Position numbers and translations under genes: made by a program. A stretch of DNA of 64,000 nucleotides from Gordionus sp. m RMFG-2023 (lineage: Eukaryota; Nematomorpha; Gordioida; Chordodea; Parachordodidae), in the NCBI RefSeq assembly GCF_954871325.1, contig NC_088775.1, positions 12,935,561 through 12,999,560 on the forward strand, in the 5' to 3' direction. This document shows, one piece after another, positions 26,401-38,400 of the stretch. Positions within the stretch are counted from its first letter, which is position 1. Each line of letters begins with the position of its first letter. Under the pieces are notes generated by a model that saw only the letters and a list, made by a program, of their open reading frames with translations, did not search any database and was not told the DNA's origin.

Positions 26401-29400
26401 ATGGATTTGTATCATTGGAAATTGTGACTTCATCTACGTATTTACTTATTTCTAAGTTGTTATTATCATGAGGTTTCACCTGATAAATTTTGTCATAAAA
26501 GGACAATTTTTTATTATTTTGTGCTTCATTTGTAAGTTCCGCTGAATTGTTATTATTTATTTTATAAATATTGTATTCATTAGTAAGATAACCAATAAGA
26601 GTTTCCATATTATTATGCTTTAATAAATGACTTGATAGTTTAAATCTTGGGTCAATCATTGTTGAAATAATATATAGGTGTTTATTAAAATTATAGTATT
26701 TATTAAGTTTTGTCAAGGCAGCTAATGAAGCTGTCTTTAAAATAGCATTAGGATTATTATTATAACTCTCAACGTGCTCAAAAATACTGGAATATAAAGG
26801 AATGATTGTTGAAACTGATGGAGTATTAGCACATGAGGCCATCTCTGTAGCAAAATTAAATGGTTCTAAAAATTCTCGGTATATTTCAATATTATTCCAA
26901 GCTAAGGCACTAATATAATATTCTTCATTAGTATTTTGTTGATGATTGGTATATATTGTGAGATAAGGTTTGAGCAATATAGCCCTTTCGAGCATTTGGT
27001 ACGTTGAATTCCAACGTGTTGGTATATCCAAAATAGGGTGAGGAAATTTTAAATTTGGATTTTTTTCAAGATATATTTTTTCAAGATATATTTTTTCAAG
27101 TTTATTAAATTTAGATATAGAAAGTTTAAAAATTTTTAAAAAATTTCTTATTTTTTTTAAAGTTGGATTTAGAGGTTCCAATGCAGCCATGACAGACAAA
27201 TGGATAATATGGCAAAAACATTTGCATACATTATCAAAATTGTCTTTTAGCTTTAAAATTTTTAAAAATGCTAAATTATTACTAGCATTATCTAATGTAA
27301 TACAAAAAAAATCAATTTCAAATTTTACTTTTAATACAGAATTAAAAATATTATAAATATTAATAGCATTATGTGCTGATTTAAAAGGAATAAAATCTAA
27401 TAAATGATTAATTAATTTAAAATCATTATCAATATAATGAATGGTTATGCCCATAAAGGGTATTTTATTTGGAGAGGACCAAATGTCCATTGTTAAAGAA
27501 AATTTAGAAGTAATTTTAGAAAGTACAGATTTTAAATTGATAAAAGAACTATGATAATGTTTCATAATTTCTTTTTTAAGTGTTTTTCTAGAAATTAATG
27601 TTAATGAGGGGTTGCAAAAGCTTATTAAATTTTTAAATGCCTCATTTTCAACAATTGAAAAGGCTAAATTATTTTGAATAAAAAATTGCATAATTAAATT
27701 ATTTAAATTAGCTTTATTATTTACATTATTATTTACATTATTAATTAAAAATGATTTTATGGTGTTAATTTTATTACTGCCATTATTTATTTGTTCACAT
27801 TTCTTATATAAAGTTGGGTGGATGGATTTAAGATGTGTCCATAATCCTGAGGTTCCAAAATTGGGAATAGATAATTTTTTTTTACATTTATTACAAATAG
27901 CCTTTTTTTGTTATCACAACTGGTATAAAATTCCCAGATTTTTGCTGTATTTCGTCTTTTATTAGATATCGTTGATTCATCTAGTTCATTATCGCTATTA
28001 TTATTAGTATCAACATCATTATCTATATTTATTAACTCGATTTGGTTTTCATTCATTATAATATCCTAAATGAATAAATAGATAAAATTGATAGATATCA
28101 TATAAAAAACTTACTTCCATAATAATAAACTATAATTATAAATAACACCAATATTGATATCACAGGAATATTTGGAAGAAATAACAGATGTAATATGTTT
28201 ATGAATGAAAGTAAAAAAATATACCACGATATAATTATCCACGATAAAACCAAATAATTTTATGTATTTATCTATTTTAAATTTTTAATAATGGTATTGG
28301 TTAAAATTGTATTTAAACAATATTTCAAAACCAATATATTTAGGTAATTGGTATTGGTATTGGTTGTAAAAACAATACCAATATTTAATTATATATTGGT
28401 TTATATTGGTATTGGTATTGTAAACCAATATTATATTGGTATTGGTCCCACCCCTACTTGATAGTGATCTGCATCGGGCCTAATTTTTTAAGCCTGGCCT
28501 GAAATTTTTTTTAAAAAGTTTTGCCGTCTCGGCCCGAACCGAAATGTTTTTGAAAAAGTTTCGCCGACCCGGCCCGGCCCGAATTATTTAAATATACAAA
28601 GTCATTTTTATAATTACTTATTTCAATATATAAAATCAAATATTTTTATTTTACATAAAAAATTCAATATAAAATTGATACAGACCCGCCCGATTTTTTT
28701 TTTTGAAAATATTAGGCCCGGCCCAAACCCGACTCTTTTAAATAGAATTAGGCCCAAGCCCGACCCCATGCCCGTTCGGGCCGGGCCAAAGAACGAATGA
28801 ATTATTGAAAATGGGGAAGATCGTGATTTAAATTTAGTCTAGAATTTTTAATATATTTTTTTAAAGCTTTTATCAGAATTGTTAACATTATAACAATTTA
28901 ATATAATATAGCGATACACTTTATACCAACAAGATGTTTATTATACAGGGTTGCACTTGCATGTGTTTTATTTGGTGATATAATAAAAACAAAAACTATT
29001 AAGTGGTATAATTATTAATTATGAAGTTTTTAAAAAACATAAATACCTCATTTATGTATTAAGAAAAAAAAATAGTTTAAGTGAATATTTTTTCAAATTT
29101 TTACCATAATTTTTATTTAAAAAAGTAACATAAGAATTTACCTATGAAATGTTTCTAGAATATCGTAAGTAATTGGAAAATTAATTATTTGGAAGTATAA
29201 GTGGTAATACTGTATTGTATAAATCATCAACAAAAAATAATAATTATATTTAATGATCTTTATTTCAGATTCTATGAACCTTCTCAATATTTATCATAAA
29301 GACTTACATAAAGAATTTAAACTTAAAATCAGCCACCACCCACCTTTAAAGTAATTAACTTATATTGCAGATAAATGTAAATGCCATTCTTTTTTTTCTA

Positions 29401-32400
29401 TAGAAAGGCGCTCAGAAGAACAAAATATAAAAATTATCTACCAAAGAATATTTTATTTTGTATATATTATAATAATCTATAATTGGCCCCCCTATAAACT
29501 CTGGAAAAGTTTCTTGCCTTAATTTGTTAACCGAGGCTATTGACGTATCAATATGTTTGGCAATGTCCTTTATTTTTATTCTTTCCATTTCCGGCTGGGA
29601 CAACAATTTGATTACTATGTCAATTTTCTCTTTATTCCAGCAATTATATTTTCTTTTTGGGTTTTGAATTGCCAGTGAGTTTATAGGGTTTATTATAGTA
29701 GAATTGGCACTTATAGCAGATTGCGAAAATGATTAGATAAAAAGGAATTATTAGATAAAAAGGAATTATTAGATAAAAAGGAATTATTAGATAAAAAGGA
29801 ATTATTATTATAGTATAAAGAAGAATTTCTAAAACTATTATTGGTATTATTGGATAAAATATAACATTTTTAAATTTAAAAAATTATTTTTTTGTAATTA
29901 AAGTTTTATGAGAAATTTTTATTAATTGTAAAAAAATTTTCCTAATACATAAATGTGGTATTTATATTTTTTAAAAACTTCATAATTAATTATTATACCA
30001 CTTAATCGCTTTTGTTTTTATTATATCACCAAATAAAACACATGCAACCCTGTGAAAATCGCGAAGGGGGTGTGGGTGTTAATGCTTAAAACCTATTCAT
30101 ACTGTGATGTATATTGCCGACTTTTTTTAGATGAATCAGAGCTCTATTATGTCAAGAAAAACATTGGTTTTAGTGTAGACCTTTTTTTTATCGGGATAAT
30201 TTTTTATCCCAAGAAAATAATTTATGCCTGGAAATTTTTTTTCAATAATTAATATGATTTGAATTTATTTTATGTTTCTTCGAAACGCTCCCTTTTTCCT
30301 CTTTTAATATTATTTGTTTTCATGGTACTTTTAAAATAAATAAGATTTGTATTTTTTATTTTATATTTTTATATTAAGTTATAAAGTAACATATTTTATT
30401 GTTTTATTTATAACATATTATAGTATATAAAAATTTAATTATTAATAAAAAATTCATTCGCGTAGATTTGTTAGTTATTAAATGTCTTATTTATGTGAAT
30501 GATTTAATAAGACATAATTTTTGATATTTGAAAATTTTCTAAGCTGAGGTAATTTTAAAATAAATTCACTCTTTACATAAAAATTATTTATTAAAATAGA
30601 GAAACATAAATTAAAATGTTTTTGATCTATGATTTTAAATTTGTAAAACCTTAGATAAAATCTAATAAAAAGAAGCCTATAATCTTATTTTATATTAAAT
30701 AAATTAATATTAAATATCTTCAAAATAATATATAAATTACACAATATTTATTTATATTTTAAATATTTATTGATAACTGTATAATGCAAATAACAAGATT
30801 TATAATAGAATCAATAAGATGAAAATGTGTATATATAATAGATAATGATTTCATATTGAAACATCCCAATTATTTAAGCACCTACAATGTTTAGTTGATG
30901 ACATCCTGTTTCGCTTCTTGGTCAAAAAATCAACGGCCTTGCTGAATGCTCTTTCGCTTGGAACGCTGGACGTTTGTTGAGCAAGGTAATCCTTAGCTAT
31001 CAGCGATAAGGTTAGGTAAAAATCGCTGTTTTTCGCCCACCAATCAAGTATATTAGTTGACGCTGGTGCAACCGGTTCTTTGACATATTCATTAATTTCA
31101 TCTCTAATGAGATCTGGAAATTCACAAGCTTCTCTAAAATTATAAATTAATATAACCAAATATTTATAATTACTTTCTCAATTCGTGATGCATACAGATT
31201 GAATGACTGTGTTTCCAAATCATCTAGAGAGAAGTCATACACATTTGATTTTTGTGGCCACCCGTAGGTTTTATATAATAAATTGAATTTTTCATTATAA
31301 TCCTGCTTTGCTACAAAATGAAGCATATATTTCATCTTAGTTTTCGGATCTAACATGGTAGATACATAATTGCTGAATTTGCTCAGATAGTTTTTATACG
31401 TTTCACATTTTATTTGCATTTTACGCCGCATTTTTAATCATCATCTGGATGATTTTTGGAAGCCTCCCCTAAAATTTTGTCCATCTTTGCTATAAATAAA
31501 ACAGCGGTTCCAATTGCAGTGGTATATGACTATATTTCGAGTGTTATTTTATAAAAAGGCTTTAAAAAATTTTCAACTACCTTTAAAGATTTTGTATCCC
31601 TAACGCTTATCTCGAAAGGCTCTGTCATACATTTTTTTCCTAGCTCTTTAATTGCATCTAAATTCTATAAAATTAAATATATTATTAGACAATGCAATGT
31701 TATATCTCAAAAAGGTTGAACATAATAGACATTATGAAAAAATATGTTTAACTTACTTTGTTTACTGTTGATATCATTAAATATTTAGAGTTCCATCTAG
31801 TTACTACATTTAAAGGAATCCTCGTCCCTCCTGAGAGCTCCAAGTACTTTTGTAAAAGTTTTGGTGAAGAATGTAACTTCTTTACAAGATTAGTTATTTT
31901 ATTTAGTTTTTTATCTAAGGCTGAAATCCCCTCTTTAACTATTAAATTTATAATATGAGCTAAACATCGGTGGCTGTATAAGCTTGTTTTATATTTTTCA
32001 TGAAAATGTGTAATTGGATATTCGGCTAAAAATTTGGTTTCGCCGTTTTTGAAATCGGTTGAAACAGCCACTATAATATAAATACGTCCTGAAAAAATTT
32101 ATACAAAATAATAAATTTTTGAACCTTTAACATGTATATAAATCCATTTAATTTAATTCTGCTATTAAATCTTTGAATATACTGGTAAATGAACACAATT
32201 CGTTATGTAATTTAACGCTCAATTTATTTGCGAATTGTGCCAGTTTTTCCAAGGCATTTTCAGAAACCTTTACTATTTATTTCATCAAAATGCCTCATTT
32301 AAATTTTTTAACAGGTCCACTCGCACTTTTTAAAATCTATTGTCATCTTTCTACGGTACATATTTACTGAAATTTTAATTTAACATGTTTATAATATCTA

Positions 32401-35400
32401 TTTTTACCCATTTGCTTTAAAAAATTCAAAAATAATTTTGACAATTGTCATTTTTTTATGATACACCTTCACTGAAATTTAAATTATATGTGTAATTACA
32501 TGCCACTATATCGATAAAAAGTGGAAAATGGAAAGTTGTCTTTTAGATTTAATTCAGCTACCATACCCTCATAGTGGTGAGGAGATATCATAATATTTGT
32601 TAGAATCTCTCGATGAATTTGAGATAAAGGACAAAATTATCTCCATCACGCATGATAATGCACCAAACATAGTAAACGCTGCTGAAAAAATGATTACACA
32701 TTTTCATGAAAAATATAAAACAAGCTTATACAGCCACCGATGTTTAGCTCATATTATAAATTTGATAGTTAAAGAGGGGATTTCAGCCTTAGATAAAAAA
32801 CTAAATAAAATAACTAATCTTGTAAAGAAGTTACATTCTTCACCAAAACTTTTACAAAAGTACTTGGAGCTCTCAGGAGGGACGAGAATTCCTTTAGATG
32901 TAGTAACTAGATGGAACCCTAAATATTTAATGATATCAACAGTAAACAAAGTAAGTTAAACATATTTTTTCATGTCTATTATGTTCAACTTTTTTGAGAT
33001 ATAAAATTGCATTGTCTAATAATATATTTAATTTATATAGAATTTAGATGCAATTAAAGACCTAGGAAAAAAATGTATGACAGAGCCTTTCGATATAAGC
33101 GTTAGGGAGGCAAAATCTTTAAAAGAAGTTGAAAATTTTTTAAGGCCTTTTTATAAAATAACACTCGAAATATCGTCAGATACCACTACTGTGTAATTTA
33201 TATATTATTTGAAGATATTTAGTATTAATTTATTTAATATAAGATAAGATTATAGGCCTCTTTTTATTAGATTTTATCTAAGGTTTTACAAATTTAAAAT
33301 CATAGATCAAAAACATTTTAATTTATGTTTCTCTATTTTAATAAATAATTTTTATGTAAAGAGTGAATTTATTTTAAAATTACCTCAGCTTAGAAAATTT
33401 TCAAATATAAAAAATTATGTCTTATTAAATCATTCACATAAATAAGACATTTAATAACTAATAAATCTACGCGAATGAATTTTTTATTAATAATTAAATT
33501 TTTAAATACTATAATATGTTATAAATAAAACAATAAAATATGTTACTTTATAACTAAATATAAAAATAAAACATACAAATCTTAGTTATTTTAAAAGTAC
33601 CATGAAAACAAATAATATTAAAAGAGGAAAAAAGGAGTGTTTCGAAGAAACAACAAAAAAAAATTTCCAGTCATAAATTATTTTCTTGGGATAAAAAATT
33701 ATCCCGATAAAAAAAAGGTCTACACTAAAACCAATGTTTTTCTTGACATAATAGAGCTCTGGTTCATCTAAAAAAAGTAGGCAATATACATCACAGTATG
33801 AATAGGTTTTAAGCATTAACACCCCCACCCCCTTCGCGATTTTCACAGGGTTGCATGTGTTTTATTTGGTGATATAATATAAACAAAAACTATTAAGTGG
33901 TATAATAATTAATTATGAAGTTTTTAAAAAACATAAATGCCACATTTATGTATTAGGAAAAATTTTTTACAATTAATAAAAATTTCTCATAAAACTTTAA
34001 TTATAAAAAAATAATTTTTTAAATTTAAAATGTTATATTTTATCCAATAATACCAATAATAGTTTTAGAAATTCTTCTTTATACTATAATAATAATTCCT
34101 TTTTATCTAATCATTCCTTTTCCACATCATTTTCGCAATCTGCTATAAGTGCCAATTCTACTATAATAAACCCTATAAACTCACTGGCAATTCAAAACCC
34201 AAAAAGAAAATATAATTGCTGGAATAAAGAGAAAATTGACATAGTAATCAAATTGTTGTCCCAGACGGAAATGGAAAGAATGAAAATAAAGAACATTGCC
34301 AAACATATTGATACGTCAATAGCCTCGGTTAACAAATTAAGGCAAGAAACTTTTCCAGAGTTTATAGGGTGGCCAATTATATATTATTATAATATATACA
34401 AAATAAAATATTATTTGGTTGATAATTTTTATATTTCCTTCTTCTGAGCACCTTTCTATAGAAAAAAAAGAATGGCATTTACATTTATCTGTAATATAAG
34501 TTAATTACTTTAAAGGTGGGTGGTGGCTGATTTTAAGTTTAAATTCTTTATGTAAGTCTTTATGATAAATGTTGAGAAGGTTCATAGAATCTGAAATAAA
34601 GATCATTAAATACATAGTATTATTTTTTGTTGATGATTTATACAATACAGTATTACCACTTATACTTCCAAATAATTAAATTTCCAATTACTTACGATAT
34701 TCTAGAAATATTTCATAGGTAAATTCTTATGTTACTTTTTTAAATAAAAAATATTGTAAAAATTTGAAAAAATATTCACTTGAACTATTTTTTTTTCTTA
34801 ATTCCAAAATGAGGTATTTATGTTTTTTAAAAACTTCATAATTAATAATTATACCACTTAATAGTTTTTGTTTTTATTATATCACCAAATAAAACACATG
34901 CAAGTGCAACCCTGTATAATAAACATCTTGTTGGTATAAAGTGTATCGCTATATTATATTAAATTGTTATAATGTTCACAATTCTGATAAAAGCTTTAAA
35001 AAAATATATTAAAAATTCTAGACTAAATTTAAATCACGATCTTCCCCATTTTCAATAATTCATTCGTTCTCTGGCCCGACCCGAACGGGCATGGGGTCGG
35101 GCTTGGGCCTAATTCTATTTAAAAGAGTCGGGTTTTACCCGGGCCTAATATTTTCAAAAAAAAAATCGGGCGGGTCTGTATCAATTTTATATTGAATTTT
35201 TTATGTAAAATAAAAATATTTGATTTTATATATTGAAATAAGTAATTATAAAAATGACTTTGTATATTTCATTAATTCGGGCCGGGCCGGGTCGGCAAAA
35301 CTTTTTCAAAAACATTTCGGTTCGGGCCGAGACGGCAAAACTTTTTAAAAAAATTTCAGGCCAGGCCGGGCTTGAAAAATTAGGCCCGATGCAGATCACT

Positions 35401-38400
35401 ATCAAGTATATTATATTTCGTATAACGACTCAAGTTGGAAATCTAAAGTTAAAAATAAAAAAATGTTTTATAAATAATAACTAATTTAAAATCTACATCC
35501 TTTAGTATACTCAAGTTCATAGAACTATTCGTACACTAGTCGACGCTTCAAGTTCATAAAACTATTCGTCCTCTAGTCGACGCCTCAAGTTCATAAAACT
35601 ATTCGTCCTCTAGTCGACGACTCAAGTTTATAGAACTATTCGTCCTCTAGTAAACTAAGTTCATAAAACTATTCGTCCTCTAGTCGACTAAGTTGATAAA
35701 ACTATTCGTCCTCTAGTCGACTCAAGTTGATAGACTTGAGTTCACAACTCGAGTTAGTTTTGGGTCGATTTTTTCGACCCTAAACTTGACTCCAGTTTTC
35801 GGCTAAGTCGACTAGACTTAGTCGATTAACAATACTAGTCTAGAGTAAAAAAATGTAAAATACAAAAAATATCTTAATTAATAATAATAAATAATAATCG
35901 TCCTCTAATCGACTCACTAGAGGACTAATATTTTATGAACTTGAGTTTACGACTTAAGTCGACTTGACTTCATAACTCGAGTTCACGACTTGAGTTTGAG
36001 TTAGTCGGCATATTCGACTCGAGACTCTGAGCCAGAGTCGGGTGAACTCGATTTTAAGGTTTGTGTAAACCTAAATTAGGATTCTATTGTGAAAATTCAT
36101 GAAACGAGCTAAAAAATTTATTGACTCGATATCACATTTATCAAAATATAACAAAATAATGATTTTTAGATTTTAATATAATAATATTAGATTAAATGGT
36201 ATTAAATTATAAGATTTTAAATAAAATATTCTCAAAATTTTGTCAATAATGTATCCTCGTTTATCTTTAAAGACATTTTTAGCTCCACTAAAAAGTTTTT
36301 CTACTGGGATGCTTGAATGGATTGTGTTTTATTTTATGAATAACAATTTTATATCAGGATATTCTTTAAAAATACTAAAATCTTGATATTCATTTTTGAA
36401 AAAATTATTAAATTTGTTGAGTATCAAAATTTTAATCATTATTAACAATCAGATCTGCTGCTGTGGGGTACTGAAAAAAAATCGGATATTAAATTATTTG
36501 TTTTTTTCACAGGTTATTTGTTTGCAATCAGTTAAAGACCTTGATGATTCATCAACTAATCTTTGTATTAATTGTTTTTTTATTAAAATTTTTATCCATT
36601 TGGAACCATGTTCAATCAAGTTTAAAAAAAGGATGGAGCATAGTTGTTAGAATATTTTCATCTTCAAAGATTGTCTCAATAAACATAGAATTATTAAATA
36701 TTGATAATTGATTATTATTAATTTACCTATCTTCGATCCCTTTAAGTAAAAACATCTAGGAGTGTTAAACAAAATCTGTTCATTTGTTAAGTTCTTCAAT
36801 TTGATAATCAGCTGTGAAATGGTTGCACAGTAATAAACTGTCTACATATATTTATCTCCCTGAAAAATATCAAGAGAACTAGCTACTGGCTTCATTCACT
36901 AATTTAAAATATTGCTATATATATAAATTTTATTTTTAACTCACTAAACAATCAAAGCATTATATGTGGAGGTCCATCTGGTTATATTAGGACATACATA
37001 ATAACGGCTAATATAATTTTTAATAATTCAGATGAAATTGGAAATTTATTTTGTTTATTCCATATATTTTGATATTTAGCTAATGTTGTGCAATATACCT
37101 AATGAATAAAATATTAAATATTTAAAATTATTGTTTTACCCTCTGATATTGTTTACACTGCATGGCCTTTGGCATCTACAGTGGCAATAAGATTCAATAT
37201 GTGGACACAACATTGATGATTAAAGTTCCTTGTTTTTCAAAATCCTGAGCAGTAGTATAATTAAAAATAAAGAAATCATAAAAGGTCTAATAGAACCATC
37301 GCTAAAATGCACAATAACAGATTGTTGGAGTGCCTATTGCTGATATAGCTAACATTTAAATATGTATATTAATTAAGAACAAATTAATTGAGCAGTTGTT
37401 GATATTTAGTTCATACATAGGAGTCACTGCACACTATATAGATCCAACAAGTTTGGAAAGAAAAAATGTAGAGTTGGCTTGTAAAAGAATGACTGGTAGT
37501 CATACATATGATATAATAGCAAAGAATTAACAAATATAGAAAAGGATTATTGCATTCAAAATAAAATCTCAAAGATCATTACTGATAATGCCAAAAATTT
37601 TCTCAGAGCATTTAGGTTTATTTTATTATAAATATAAACATAATATATGATTACTTATTTATCATAGAGTTTTTAAGCCAATTGAAAATACTAGTGAATC
37701 CATATGATCTGGAAAATGAAGAAGCAATTGTACCAATATCAGTATCAAATATACCTAATCATCAATGTTGTGCCAGTCACACATTGAATCTTGTTGCAAC
37801 TGTGGATGCCAATAGTGCCATGCAGTGTAAACAATATCAGAGGGTAAAACTCTAATTTTAATTATAATATTTAAAATTTTATTCATTAGATATATTACAC
37901 AACATTAGTTAAATGTCAAAATATATGAAATAACCAAAATAAATCTCCTATTTCATGTGAGATTATAAAAAAATATTGGCCGTTATTTTATATGTCCTAA
38001 TATAACCCAATTAAACTTCATATAATGCTTTTCAATTAATGTCAGAAATTATTAAAGCAAAATCTGACAAAGGACAAGATATGTGATAGAATAAAACAAT
38101 AATGAATGTGATTTTATTCACAGATATTGTTTAGTAAGTTATAAATAAAATATATATATATAGCATTATTTAAAATTAGTGAATGAAGCCAGTAGCTAGT
38201 TATCTTGATATTTTGCAGGGAGATAAATATATGTACACAGTTTATTAATGTGCAACCATTTCACGACTGTTTATCAAATTGAAGAACTTAAAACAAATAA
38301 ACATGAGATTTTGCTTAACACTCCTAGATGCCTTGCTTAAAGAGATTGAAGAAAGGGAAATTAATAATAATAGATTAATCAATATTTAATAATTTTATAT

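Larger units (their letters stand above)
25129..35837. repeat. Palindrome 1: giant imperfect inverted duplication
   Basis: The left arm 25,129-32,014 and the right arm 32,693-35,837 are reverse complements around a unique 678-bp spacer (32,015-32,692). The outer ends are TAGTGTTGTTAATCGAC and its inverse with one change. In order from the outside each arm has a 33-bp satellite, a GGCCCG-rich repeat, a long-TIR element and a hAT transposase fragment. The left arm is longer because it holds a later hAT insertion (2,790 bp), a segment of about 780 bp missing from the right arm (about 30,750-31,525) and more satellite units. In one stretch of about 230 bp compared by eye (the RCLAHIINLIV to TRWN region) I counted about four differences, so the duplication is recent. 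Confidence 0.9.

Noticed and set aside
31758-32959. Frames antisense to the hAT C fragments (31,758-31,958; 32,749-32,949), identical in both arms
   Set aside because: They are complements of the transposase core; their identity only reflects the palindrome.
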